Below, piece by piece: positions 37,892 through 45,871 of a stretch of 64,000 nt of DNA. The stretch comes from Pelagerythrobacter marensis (GTDB taxonomy: Bacteria; Pseudomonadota; Alphaproteobacteria; Sphingomonadales; Sphingomonadaceae). The notes below the pieces were generated by a model, which searched no databases, was not told the origin of the DNA, and saw only the letters and a program-made list of their open reading frames with translations. Each line of letters opens with the position of its first letter. Position 1 is the stretch's first letter. The stretch lies in NCBI RefSeq assembly GCF_001028625.1, contig NZ_CP011805.1:1054001-1118000 (forward strand), read 5' to 3'. A program made the translations under genes and the position numbers.

Positions 37892-38302
37892 CCGAATTCC
37901 CAGAGGAGCGCCGCAAGATCAAGCGAATATCGCCGATGCGGTCTGTCGTGGAGTGGGGAGACGCCGGGCAACCGGGCTACGGTGTCCGGTGAAAGAGGTG
38001 GCGGGCCGCGCGTTATTCCGATGGTGCTCTTGGTCAGAGTGCGGGAATTCTATGGAATCAGCGCTTTGCTGATGTCCAACCTACCTGGCAGCCCGCGGTA
38101 AGCCGCCGCATTCAGCAAGGCGATGTCCAACTGTCTGCGTGTGCGACTTGGCGCCCTCCCAGCCAGAAACTGAAACGTCAGCTTCCCGCAGACAGCGATT
38201 CTGGCCTTTGACCGAAATTGGGTGGCTTGCGGACGGGACTAAATTCCGTGGGTGACAATGACGAGGAATAAGGGAGATCCAAGGCCTGTTTGGGCACCAA
38301 AG
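37892..38302. other. 411-bp region without a convincing gene
   Basis: No frame here has coding character with a plausible start and ribosome-binding site. GC content falls going right. It contains GATGTCCAAC twice about 50 bp apart and a perfect 9-bp inverted repeat CTGTCTGCG/CGCAGACAG (38131-38139 with 38187-38195, 47-nt loop). It looks like degraded or acquired DNA joining the permease gene to the low-GC islet. Confidence 0.5.
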
Positions 38303-38689
38303 CTAGGGCAGTCCTAACTCGATTGCATCCCTGGCCGAGTGGATGGACCACCTCCCTTCTCCACTTTTCATGATATCTTCTACACAACCGGACTCTATAT
38401 CGTTCATTTCGTCCCAGAAAACAGCAACAAACGGACTTGAATCAAGGCCTCGAGAAGGGACGAAGTGCAATTCGATTACACCGCAATCTCTCAGTTTTTC
38501 GCCTATAGATGCTACACTTAACTCATAAGCGGGAGCTGAATGGTAATATTCTTCCGATTTCTCACCATCGAAAAATAAGACGACTGTCCTTTCTTCATGG
38601 CTTTTTTCTTGAGACAGAAATCCTCCGACAATGAAGGAAAGAGTGCTCGCTGCCGCACCCAGTGCAATTCCAACCAGAAGTCGCCTCAT
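38303..38689 (-). CDS. Orphan membrane-anchored protein in low-GC islet
   Basis: 128-aa product starting MRRLLVGIALGAAASTLSFIVGGF, a single N-terminal hydrophobic anchor or signal. The rest is acidic (FFDGEKSEEYYHSAPAYELS, FWDEMNDIESGCVEDIMKSGEG). Base composition is clearly lower in GC than every neighbour (many A/T-ending codons), suggesting horizontal acquisition. The frame is open upstream to 38872 but the first part lacks protein-like character, so the ATG at 38689 is chosen. No family recognised. Confidence 0.55.
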   Translation of the reverse strand: MRRLLVGIALGAAASTLSFIVGGFLSQEKSHEERTVVLFFDGEKSEEYYHSAPAYELSVASIGEKLRDCGVIELHFVPSRGLDSSPFVAVFWDEMNDIESGCVEDIMKSGEGRWSIHSARDAIELGLP

Positions 38690-38915
38690 TCCAAAGCCCC
38701 CACGGAATCTTGGACACGTTGTCTCTGCCCATAGCTTGAAATTAACGCCTTCTGATTTGTCCGCAACGTCGTCGCTAGCGGAAATCAGGCTTTTAGCCCA
38801 AGCTGGAGCGATTCTGCCAACACGCGGCCAGATCAAGGTCCGACCTGCCTGCGCCTCAGTTCGATTGCCCAACCTTTAGAAAACGGGCGAAAGATAGGGC
38901 AGCTAGGCCAAACTC

Positions 38916-39000
38916 TGGTGCCCCTGGCCGGACTCGAACCGGCACTTCCGTGGAAATTCGATTTTGAGTCGAACGCGTCTACCAATTCCGCCACAGGGGC
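38916..39000 (-). tRNA. tRNA-Leu (anticodon CAA)
   Basis: 85 nt including an encoded CCA. Acceptor stem GCCCCTG/CAGGGGC, D-arm with GGCGGAATTGGTAGACGC, anticodon loop CTCAAAA between TTCGA and TCGAA (anticodon CAA), a long class II variable arm, and the T-arm GGTTCGAGTCC. Its 3' end faces the low-GC islet. Confidence 0.95.
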
Positions 39001-39065
39001 ACTGTGCGGGAGCGCGGCGGATAGCGGAGCGGGTTCGACCCCGCAAGAATGCTCTTGCGGTCTTT

Positions 39066-39884
39066 TCAGGCTTTCAGCGCACCCGCCAGCAGCTTGTGCA
39101 ATTTGGAATGCAGGCTGTCGTTTGCGGCCAGCACCTGCTTGGCATGAATCGGCTGCGAACGGCCGCGATAATCGCTGACGAAGCCGCCGGCTTCGCGCAC
39201 CAGCAGGCAGCCGGCGGCCGTGTCCCAATCCGAAAGGTCGCTTTCCCAGAACCCGTCGAAGCGCCCTGCGGCGAGCCATGCGAGATCGAGCGATGCCGCG
39301 CCGTAGCGGCGGATGCCCGCGACCTGCGGACCGATCGCGGCGAAAATCCGGCCCCATTCGCCGAAGTCGCCGTGCCCGCCATAGGGGATGCCAGTGGCGA
39401 TCAGCGCCTCGGGCAGGCGCGAGCGCGAGGAAACCCGCAGCCGCCCGTCCTGCAGCCAGGCGCCGCGCGTCTTTTCCGCCCAGAATGTTTCGTCGGTGAT
39501 CGGCTGATAGACGACCCCCGCCGTCACCTCGCCCCAGCCCGAACCGTCCAGCTTCGGTTCCTGCACTGCGATGGAGATTGCGAAGTGCGGAATGCCGTGG
39601 AGAAAGTTGCTCGTCCCATCCAGCGGATCGACGACCCAGCGCGGCTTGGTCGGGTCCCCCTCGATCGTGCCGGCTTCTTCCAGCACGAAGCCCCAATCGG
39701 GGCGGGCATGGATAAGCTCGTCATAGATCGTGCGTTCGGCCACCTGGTCGGCCTTCGACACGAAATCCGAAGGCCCCTTGCGGCTGACCTGGAGGTGTTC
39801 GATCTCGCCAAAATCGCGGCGCAGGCGGCCGCCTGCCTTGCGAGCGGCGCGTTCCATCACGCGGATCAGTCCGGGAAGGGCCAT
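39066..39884 (-). CDS. suhB: Inositol monophosphatase family protein
   Basis: 272-aa Mg-dependent phosphatase. The metal-binding motifs are present: VLEEAG (variant of GEE), WVVDPLDGTSNFLHG, and SDWDTAAGCLLVREAGG. Members act on inositol monophosphate or related sugar phosphates, and SuhB also modulates rRNA transcription antitermination in enterobacteria. The start at 39884 (MALPGLIRVMERAARKAGG) fits the family; the frame extends to 39914. It follows the efp-linked hypothetical on the same strand, 16 bp apart. Confidence 0.88.
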   Translation of the reverse strand: MALPGLIRVMERAARKAGGRLRRDFGEIEHLQVSRKGPSDFVSKADQVAERTIYDELIHARPDWGFVLEEAGTIEGDPTKPRWVVDPLDGTSNFLHGIPHFAISIAVQEPKLDGSGWGEVTAGVVYQPITDETFWAEKTRGAWLQDGRLRVSSRSRLPEALIATGIPYGGHGDFGEWGRIFAAIGPQVAGIRRYGAASLDLAWLAAGRFDGFWESDLSDWDTAAGCLLVREAGGFVSDYRGRSQPIHAKQVLAANDSLHSKLHKLLAGALKA

Positions 39885-39900
39885 CGTAGTGTCAATCCTG

Positions 39901-40254
39901 TCAGTCGAGCGCAATCTGGATCGATTGCGCGGTCAGTTCGATTTCGCCCCATCCGCTCGCGATATTGGCGTAATCGCCGTCAATCGTGGCCGAATAGATG
40001 TCGCTATAGTCAAGTTTGCGGCCATCCTCGGGCTTCGCCTTGCGCAGGCGCAGATCGTCGAGGTCGGCGAAGCGGATGAAGCCCTTGCGATAGCAGCCAT
40101 CCGCCCCCTCGCCCGGCGCTTCGTAGCGGGGGTGAGTTTCGAGAAGGTGGAAATCCATCTCCAGCGTCAGCGACTCGTCGTCGTAGATGACGCCGAGGAT
40201 ATAGCTGGTGACCAGGTCGATCCCGGCCAGTTTCGGATCGCCGCCTTCGCCCAT
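39901..40254 (-). CDS. 117-aa conserved-looking cytoplasmic protein downstream of efp
   Basis: No signal or membrane segment. The sequence is beta-rich and acidic, with YILGVIYDDESLTLEMDFHLLE and YSATIDGDYANIASGWGEIEL as notable stretches. The gene starts 1 nt after the efp stop and ends 16 bp before the inositol monophosphatase start, so the three form one transcript. I do not recognise a family; tight coupling to efp suggests co-expression rather than a proven functional link. Confidence 0.65.
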   Translation of the reverse strand: MGEGGDPKLAGIDLVTSYILGVIYDDESLTLEMDFHLLETHPRYEAPGEGADGCYRKGFIRFADLDDLRLRKAKPEDGRKLDYSDIYSATIDGDYANIASGWGEIELTAQSIQIALD

Positions 40255-40255
40255 C

Positions 40256-40819
40256 TCAGCCCGCCTTGCCCACGTAAGTCCGTTCGTAGACGTCGACCAC
40301 GATCCGCGTGCCGCTTTCGATATGCGGCGGCACCATCACGCGCACGCCGTTGTCGAGCACAGCGGGCTTGTAGCTGGAGGACGCGGTCTGCCCCTTCACC
40401 ACGGCATCGGCTTCCACGATCGTCGCTTCGACCTGTTCGGGCAGCGCGACGGAGATCGGCTTTTCTTCCCACAGCTCCAGCGTCACCTGCATACCGTCCT
40501 GAAGGAAAGCTTTGGCATCGCCGAGAAGATCGGAAGGCAGGTTGATCTGTTCGTACGTTTCCTGATCCATGAAAACGAGCATTTCGCCGTCTTCGTAGAG
40601 AAACTGGAATTCCTTGGTGTCGAGCCGCACACGCTCGATCGTGTCGGCGCTGCGGAAGCGGACGTTGGTCTTGCGGCCATCCTGCAGGTTCTTCATCTCG
40701 ACCTGCATGTAGGCCCCGCCCTTGCCGGGCTGGGTGTGCTGAATCTTGGCGACTTTCCAGATGCCGCCTTCGTATTCGAGGATATTGCCGGGACGGATGT
40801 CCACGCCGCTGATTTTCAT
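40256..40819 (-). CDS. efp: Elongation factor P
   Basis: Translation factor that rescues ribosomes stalled at polyproline stretches. The 187-aa protein has the KOW-like N-terminal domain with the modifiable Lys33 in HTQPGKGGAYMQVEMKN and two OB domains ending VVDVYERTYVGKAG. Lysine at the loop tip means the beta-lysylation type or an unmodified factor, not the arginine-rhamnosyl type. No epmA or epmB is in this window. Several proteins here are Pro-rich (for example the M23 peptidase and E2 linkers), which are typical EF-P clients. Confidence 0.95.
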   Translation of the reverse strand: MKISGVDIRPGNILEYEGGIWKVAKIQHTQPGKGGAYMQVEMKNLQDGRKTNVRFRSADTIERVRLDTKEFQFLYEDGEMLVFMDQETYEQINLPSDLLGDAKAFLQDGMQVTLELWEEKPISVALPEQVEATIVEADAVVKGQTASSSYKPAVLDNGVRVMVPPHIESGTRIVVDVYERTYVGKAG

Positions 40820-40948
40820 GGTTCAAGGAGCCTTCGTCTGATGGGCGGACCAACCCGCCTGCAATCGCGCGCCGCGCCTTAGCTTAGCGGCCCAGTTCGG
40901 GCAAGGTCGCTGGCATAGGACGCGGGGCGATGCTACAGCCGCCGGGTC

Positions 40949-41335
40949 ATGTCGATCCCCGCCCTTTCACACGCATCGCGCTCGCTCGCGGCCGTCTCGC
41001 TGGCTCTGACGGCCACGTCTGCCGTGGCTGCGCCAGGAGGCAAACTGGGCACGCTTCCCCACGGGATCTATCGCTGTGCGACACCCGGCGATGCCGCAGG
41101 CGCGCCCTGGACGCCGGTGCAGGGGGACGTTTTCGCCATCAACACCGCCTCCACCTACCGCGTGGAAGGCGATACCGGCACGTATCTGCTGACCGGCGAT
41201 CACGTCGTTTTCACCCGTGGGCCGCTGAAAGGCCGGCGCTTTGTGCGCACCGGCACAGGAACCTTGCGCGAGCTTGGGGCCGACGGATCGCCGGGTCGCA
41301 TACGGTGCGTGCGCGGCGGGCCGGCCGCCCCCTAA
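40949..41335 (+). CDS. Exported small protein of unknown function
   Basis: 128-aa product with a signal peptide (MSIPALSHASRSLAAVSLALTATSAVAAPG read in part; cleavage probably after AVA). The mature part is about 100 aa, beta-rich, with two Cys (IYRCATPG and RIRCVRGG) able to form a disulfide, and a TYLLTGDHVVFTRGPLKGRRF core. It is divergent from efp across 130 bp. Similar proteins are sometimes mislabelled 'elongation factor P'; no EF-P domain is present here. Confidence 0.65.
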   Translation: MSIPALSHASRSLAAVSLALTATSAVAAPGGKLGTLPHGIYRCATPGDAAGAPWTPVQGDVFAINTASTYRVEGDTGTYLLTGDHVVFTRGPLKGRRFVRTGTGTLRELGADGSPGRIRCVRGGPAAP

Positions 41336-41342
41336 GCTACAC

Positions 41343-41359
41343 CGCCCCTCAGAAGGGCG
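41343..41359. terminator. Short hairpin between convergent genes
   Basis: CGCCC and GGGCG form a 5-bp stem with a 7-nt loop in the 45-bp gap between two converging coding regions. No U-tract; weak candidate for a shared terminator. Confidence 0.3.
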
Positions 41360-41380
41360 ACGAATTGTCCTGTCGGGGCG

Positions 41381-42112
41381 CTAGCGCGGGCCGGCGGTCA
41401 GCAGCGGATAGGGGTTGATGGCATTGGCCGGCTCCCACCATTCGGCATCTGCGGTGGTGCGCAGCATGGCGAAATGGAGGTGCGGCGTGTCGCCCGATGC
41501 GCTGCCCGTCTTGCCCACCGCCCCGAGACGCTGCCCGCGGCGGATGCGCTGCCCTTCGGTCAGGCCGGGCGCGTATTTCTGCAGATGGGCGTAGTAATAA
41601 ATCGTCCGGCCATCGGTCGAACGCACGTAGATCGCATTTCCACCGGCGTCGGAGCGATAGAGTTTCTCGATCGTCCCGGGCGCCGCGGCGATGATGCTGG
41701 TCCCTTCGGGCGCCATGATGTCGATCGCCTCGTGCATTCCCGCCCCGCCCGCACGCGTATCGGCGAACGTGTCGCTGAGATCGCTGGCGCGGACGTTGAG
41801 AACGGGGATAATAAGTTCCCGCGCTGAGGCATCGGTCGTGCCGGTCGGCGACGGAGCCAGAGGCGCCGCGCGAAGAGCGCTTCCGGCCAGCGGCGCGGCG
41901 GTTGTCGAATTCGCCGATGGTTCCGCATCCGCGGCTGGCGAAACGGCAGTGGGGCTCGGGCTGGGGGCCGCTTCCGCCGGACGGGTCGTTTCGCGCTGGC
42001 CGTCGCTGTCGGCAAATTCGATCAGGCTTCCGCCGGCAACGATCCACACAGCGGAAGTGAGCGTGGCGGTCACAACCACAGTCAGGGTCCGGTCGATGAA
42101 ATTCATGGCCAT
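41381..42112 (-). CDS. M23-family metallopeptidase (LytM domain), membrane-anchored
   Basis: 243-aa protein with an N-terminal hydrophobic anchor (IDRTLTVVVTATLTSAVWIVAGG), a Pro/Ala/Ser-rich linker (about 35-95) and a C-terminal LytM domain. Zinc and catalytic residues are visible in GAGMHEAIDIMAPEG (H...D) and TPHLHFAML (HLH). It probably cleaves peptidoglycan cross-links in the periplasm or activates amidases. The start is the ATG at 42112 (MAMNF) or 42106 (MNF). Confidence 0.85.
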   Translation of the reverse strand: MAMNFIDRTLTVVVTATLTSAVWIVAGGSLIEFADSDGQRETTRPAEAAPSPSPTAVSPAADAEPSANSTTAAPLAGSALRAAPLAPSPTGTTDASARELIIPVLNVRASDLSDTFADTRAGGAGMHEAIDIMAPEGTSIIAAAPGTIEKLYRSDAGGNAIYVRSTDGRTIYYYAHLQKYAPGLTEGQRIRRGQRLGAVGKTGSASGDTPHLHFAMLRTTADAEWWEPANAINPYPLLTAGPR

Positions 42113-42176
42113 AGCCGCTTGGAATAGCACCAATTCACGCAAGCAGCCATACGCGCCGGCTAGCTGCCCACGACGG

Positions 42177-42824
42177 TCATGGCTGCGGAGCGGAGGCCGC
42201 GCCGATTGCCCGATGAAACGCCTCGACCGCCACGCCGGGATCGTCCGCGCCCCACACGGCATGGCTCACTGCAAGAAAGTCGGCCCCGGCAGCAACCAGA
42301 GGGGCACAGTTGTCCGGCGTAATCCCGCCAATCGCCACGCACGGGATTTCGAACACCGAGCTCCACCAGGCAAGCAGATCGGTATCCGGCCGATGTTCGC
42401 TGGCCTTGGTTTCGCTGGGGAAGAAACTGCCGAATGCGACGTAGTCGGTCCCGGCCTCGCCCGCTTCCATCGCCAGATGCCTCGATGCGTGACAGGTCAC
42501 GCCGATCTGCGCGTCGCGGCCCAACGCCTCGCGCGCTTCCCCCGGCGATCCATCGGATTGTCCCAGATGGACGCCATCCGCCCCCAAACGCTTTGCCAGC
42601 GCGATCGAATCGTTGACGATGAACGCGCAATCATGCGCAGCGCAGATTTCCTGCAAAGGCGCGGCAAGGCGTGCCGCTTCGTGCTGATCGAGCCCCTTCA
42701 CGCGAAACTGAAACGCGGCGACCGGGCCGACGGCCAGCGCACGTTCCAGTCGCGCCGGAAATTCACCGTCAACCTGGGGCGGAGAGATCAGATAGAGCTG
42801 CGTCGGTGGGTTCGGATCGGTCAT
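42177..42824 (-). CDS. thiE: Thiamine-phosphate synthase
   Basis: Joins the pyrimidine and thiazole moieties of thiamine. The 215-aa TIM-barrel protein shows FQFRVKGLD, FIVNDSIALAKRLGADGVHLGQSD, GVTCHASRHL, DYVAFGSFFPSETK and VAIGGITPDNCAPLVAAGADFLAV. No TPP riboswitch is evident upstream, and no other thi genes are nearby. It is divergent from the lipoprotein gene that follows. Confidence 0.9.
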   Translation of the reverse strand: MTDPNPPTQLYLISPPQVDGEFPARLERALAVGPVAAFQFRVKGLDQHEAARLAAPLQEICAAHDCAFIVNDSIALAKRLGADGVHLGQSDGSPGEAREALGRDAQIGVTCHASRHLAMEAGEAGTDYVAFGSFFPSETKASEHRPDTDLLAWWSSVFEIPCVAIGGITPDNCAPLVAAGADFLAVSHAVWGADDPGVAVEAFHRAIGAASAPQP

Positions 42825-42885
42825 GCCGCCGCTAGGTAATGCTCCCGAATGGATTCGTCACGCATTCAGGCACCCGAAAGCTCGC

Positions 42886-43305
42886 ATGGGCGTTATGACC
42901 TATATGATCAGAGCCAGCTTCTTCACTGCATTTGCGCTTGCCGCCCTCCCCCTTACCGGATGCGCGGTCGTTCCTGACGCGCCCATCGTACAGGGCACGC
43001 CAAAGCCGGAAGGGTACGCCGTCCCCATCGACCAGCCCGTGCGCGTCGGCGAACTGGTCCTCACCCCCAAATCCGTGGTGGAAGACAGCCGCTGTCCCGA
43101 AAACGCTCGCTGCGTCTGGGCCGGGCGGCTGATCGTCAGGACGCGGATCGACGGCGCCGGGTGGCGCGACACCGCCGATCTGACGCTGGGCGAAAGCTAC
43201 GGCACGCACGATCGTGTCGTCGCACTGGTTTCCGGCATTCCCGAAAGGCAGACCGACAGCGAGATCGCCCCGCGCGAATATCGCTTCGTTTACGAAACGC
43301 GATAG
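42886..43305 (+). CDS. Putative lipoprotein with a CPENARCVWAG motif
   Basis: 139-aa product. A lipoprotein signal (SFFTAFALAALPLTGC, lipobox LTGC) anchors the mature protein. The mature part has the short motif DSRCPENARCVWAGRL with two Cys six residues apart, a feature found in a family of secreted proteins of unknown function; the pair could form a disulfide or bind metal. The ATG at 42886 is chosen (GAAAG upstream); 42904 would give a more compact signal peptide. Confidence 0.65.
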   Translation: MGVMTYMIRASFFTAFALAALPLTGCAVVPDAPIVQGTPKPEGYAVPIDQPVRVGELVLTPKSVVEDSRCPENARCVWAGRLIVRTRIDGAGWRDTADLTLGESYGTHDRVVALVSGIPERQTDSEIAPREYRFVYETR

Positions 43306-43325
43306 GCCGCGCGGGGGATCGAACC

Positions 43326-44213
43326 TCAGGCCATGCTGGCGGCGTGAATGCGCTCAATCGCCGCGCCCAGCGTGGCGTCGAATTCCTCGTCCGTCTGGCT
43401 CGCCCGCAGATCCTGCAACAGGCCGCGGCTGAAGCTGGCGATCATTCCAGGGTTCGCGGAGAGCTTCTCACACGCTTCGTCTGTCGAATAACCACCCGAC
43501 AGCGCAACCATGCGCAGCACGCGCGGATGATCGACCAGGCCGGAATAGAGGCCGGCTTCGGCCGGGATCGACAGCTTCAGCATGACCTGCTGTCCTGCGG
43601 GGAGCGCGTCCAGACCTTCCTCGATCGCTTCGAGCAGGATCTTTTCCCCTTCGGCCCGGTCGGCCGCAGTGATGTCGTATTCCGGCTCGATAATTGGGAC
43701 CAGCCCGGCGGTGAGGATACGTGCGCCCTCGGCAAACTGCTGGCGCACGATCGCCTTGATGCCGGCCGGGTCGTTACGCTTGATGACCGAACGCATCTTC
43801 GTGCCGAAGACGCCCTTGGCCTTCGCGCGTGCGAGCAGGCTTTCCAGATCGGGCATCGGCTTCATCATCTGGACGCCGTTCGCCTCGTCCTCCAGCCCCT
43901 TGTCGACCTTGAGGAAAGGCACGATGCCGCGTTCCTTCAACCGGTCGGGCACCGGCTTGCCGCCGCTGTCGCCATCCATCGTCTTCTCGAACAGGATCGC
44001 GCCCAGCACTTTGCCGCAGCCGAAGCACGGGCTTTCGACGATCCGGCTGCGCATGGCATGGATCTGCGCGAACATTTCGTCATCGCCAGACCAGGAATCG
44101 TCGGAAACACCATAGCCGCGCAGCGCCTTCGGCGTGGAACCGCCCGATTGGTCCAGCGCGGCGATAAAGCCCTGTCCCCTGGCAATGCGGTCGGTCATTT
44201 CCTGTTGGTTCAT
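43326..44213 (-). CDS. Class I fructose-bisphosphate aldolase
   Basis: Lysine-dependent aldolase interconverting fructose 1,6-bisphosphate and triose phosphates. The 295-aa protein shows GFIAALDQSGGSTPKAL, ILFEKTMDG, PFLKVDKGL, GLVPIIEPEYDI and the Schiff-base Lys in QQVMLKLSIPAEAGLYSGL, then ALSGGYSTDEACEKLSANPGM. This is the short bacterial class I form of about 295 aa. It is the distal gene of a same-strand block with pgk, gap and tkt, separated from them by a thioesterase and a serine hydrolase. The start at 44213 (MNQQEMTDRI) matches the family; a longer frame to 44291 is unlikely. Confidence 0.9.
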   Translation of the reverse strand: MNQQEMTDRIARGQGFIAALDQSGGSTPKALRGYGVSDDSWSGDDEMFAQIHAMRSRIVESPCFGCGKVLGAILFEKTMDGDSGGKPVPDRLKERGIVPFLKVDKGLEDEANGVQMMKPMPDLESLLARAKAKGVFGTKMRSVIKRNDPAGIKAIVRQQFAEGARILTAGLVPIIEPEYDITAADRAEGEKILLEAIEEGLDALPAGQQVMLKLSIPAEAGLYSGLVDHPRVLRMVALSGGYSTDEACEKLSANPGMIASFSRGLLQDLRASQTDEEFDATLGAAIERIHAASMA

Positions 44214-44312
44214 CGACAGTTCCCTCGTGTCCAGTGCATACGAATGCGTCGGGCAGCCTTTAGCCAGCCCGCCAGCCTGCCGCAACACCATGCCGCGCGC
44301 ATCGGCCGGCGT

Positions 44313-44774
44313 TCAGTCGCGGCGTCCCGAAATCTTGCGAATAATCCCGTCGAGCCGCAGAACCGGCTGGCCATCGGCCGTTACCAGGCCCTGCACGAAG
44401 ACGGTCTTTCCCCCGGCCCTGACGACTTCGCCGCGCGCTTCGATCAGCTGGCCGACGCGCGCGGGATCGAGGAAATCGGCCCCGAGGTGCAGCGTCACGC
44501 CGTGGCTGCCCCCCATTGCCTCGCGGGCGATGGTGAAGATCGCCGAATCGGCGAAAGTCATCAGGCAGCCACCGTGCATGAAGCCCGCACCGTTCATGTG
44601 CCGCGGCTCGCCGCGGAAGGCGGTGACCATCGTGCCGTCGTCCAGTTCCTTTTCATAGAACGGCCCCGCCCGTTCTTCGAAAGGATCGCCCTGCCAGCGC
44701 CACCACCCGGCCCACTCGCCTTCGGTCACCTCGACCAGGCCGTTATCGTCACTGACGACCGGTGCTTCGCTCAT
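44313..44774 (-). CDS. PaaI-type hotdog-fold thioesterase
   Basis: 153-aa protein with the hotdog thioesterase core NGAGFMHGGCLMTFADSA (the HGG loop and downstream acidic residue) and VTLHLGADFLDPARVGQLIEARGEV. It would hydrolyse acyl- or aryl-CoA thioesters. It starts 11 bp after the serine hydrolase stop, so both are co-transcribed with the pgk block. The ATG at 44774 fits the family length; the frame extends further upstream into the neighbour but without homology. Confidence 0.82.
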   Translation of the reverse strand: MSEAPVVSDDNGLVEVTEGEWAGWWRWQGDPFEERAGPFYEKELDDGTMVTAFRGEPRHMNGAGFMHGGCLMTFADSAIFTIAREAMGGSHGVTLHLGADFLDPARVGQLIEARGEVVRAGGKTVFVQGLVTADGQPVLRLDGIIRKISGRRD

Positions 44775-44785
44775 GATACGTTTCC

Positions 44786-45871
44786 TCAGTCCTTCCGGCG
44801 CGGCGCAACGAACTGGTCGAGGAAGCGGCGCGCAATCGGGCTTTCCGCTACTTCGGCCTTGACCAGTGAGTTGCCCCACCAAACCGCTTCCGTATTGGCA
44901 AGAACGACCAGAGTGAGCCGTTGGCGGGGAACCTTGAGATAGAGCGACGAATAACGCCCTTCGTCCCAGCCCGAATGCCACATCAGCCGTTCGCCGGCCC
45001 AATCCTCCAGCCACCAACCGTGCCGGTAATCGCCCAGCGGGCCGATTTCCACGTCGTCGATCAACCGCTTTCGCAGAGCCGGGGGAACCAGCAGGCCCGC
45101 GTCGTAGGCGATATCGAACGCGGCGAGCGCACGCGGTGCGGCGATAATGCCGCCAGCGGCGCGAAAATCGTCATCGGAAAGCGCCTGTTTGGCCATGATG
45201 TCACCGACCGGATGGAACGGCGGCGCCAGGAAGCGAAGCGCATCGCCTTGTTCGGGATCGTGCCAGCCCAGGGCGACATTGCGCATTCCCGCTGGTTCCA
45301 TCACCCGGTCACGCACGATTGCCCTCAGCGCGCGCCCTCCGGCCCCCGAAATCGCGCGGTCGATCCGCGCAAAGGCGATCGGGTTGTAGACGAAAGTATC
45401 CCCGTTCGCCCGCATATCGAGCATTTCGGCCAAAGTCGTGGGGCGATCGCAATCCATCGGTGCAATCGGGTTGCCGTGACGATCCGCCCCGCCCCCACCG
45501 AACGGGATCGCGGAAGTCGACAGCCACTCGCAGGTTCCGTCCCAGTCCGCGTCCGTCGACATCGGCGTGCCAAGCTCCAGATCGCCGGCCAGACTTTCGG
45601 CGAGGATGGCGGTCGCCGCGATTGGCTTCGTGACGGACGCGATCGAATATGTCGTATCCGCCGTGGTCGGTATTTCGCCTTCGTCGTCGTAAGTGCCGAA
45701 GTACCCCTCCCACACGATCGCACCGTCGCGGACGATCACCGCGCTGAGCGAAGGGGTGGAATGGTCGCGGCGAAATTCTTCGAGAAATGCCTCGAACTCG
45801 GCGAACTCATCCTGCGCCGCGGCCGCGGCCGGTGCGGCAAGCAGGATGAACGCGAGCAGCGCTCTCAGCAT
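44786..45871 (-). CDS. Exported serine hydrolase (beta-lactamase/class C type)
   Basis: 361-aa protein with a signal peptide (MLRALLAFILLAAPAAAAAQDE). The SxxK catalytic motif is present as SIASVTKPIAAT; the second motif region reads FVYNPIAFARID. The length and layout match the beta-lactamase-like serine hydrolase (peptidase/esterase) family rather than a true beta-lactamase. Its ATG overlaps the pgk stop by 7 nt, so translation is coupled to pgk, an odd partner for an exported hydrolase. Confidence 0.82.
   Translation of the reverse strand: MLRALLAFILLAAPAAAAAQDEFAEFEAFLEEFRRDHSTPSLSAVIVRDGAIVWEGYFGTYDDEGEIPTTADTTYSIASVTKPIAATAILAESLAGDLELGTPMSTDADWDGTCEWLSTSAIPFGGGGADRHGNPIAPMDCDRPTTLAEMLDMRANGDTFVYNPIAFARIDRAISGAGGRALRAIVRDRVMEPAGMRNVALGWHDPEQGDALRFLAPPFHPVGDIMAKQALSDDDFRAAGGIIAAPRALAAFDIAYDAGLLVPPALRKRLIDDVEIGPLGDYRHGWWLEDWAGERLMWHSGWDEGRYSSLYLKVPRQRLTLVVLANTEAVWWGNSLVKAEVAESPIARRFLDQFVAPRRKD

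Noticed and set aside
38022..38037. Possible attachment-site copy of the tRNA-Leu 3' end (TGGTGCTCTTGGTCAG)
   Set aside because: Only about 12 of 16 bases match the tRNA end and no integrase is nearby; not distinguishable from chance.
36005..38101. 698-codon plus-strand open frame opposite the SLC13 permease
   Set aside because: Composition (His/Gln/Arg-rich, no hydrophobic core) is typical of an antisense frame in GC-rich DNA; the permease on the other strand is clear.
38178..38387. 69-codon minus-strand open frame in the islet
   Set aside because: Overlaps the 3' end of the 128-aa orphan gene, no ribosome-binding site, no protein-like composition.
42825..42885. TPP riboswitch in front of thiE
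   Set aside because: The divergent gap is too short and lacks the conserved CUGAGA/ACCUGA elements.
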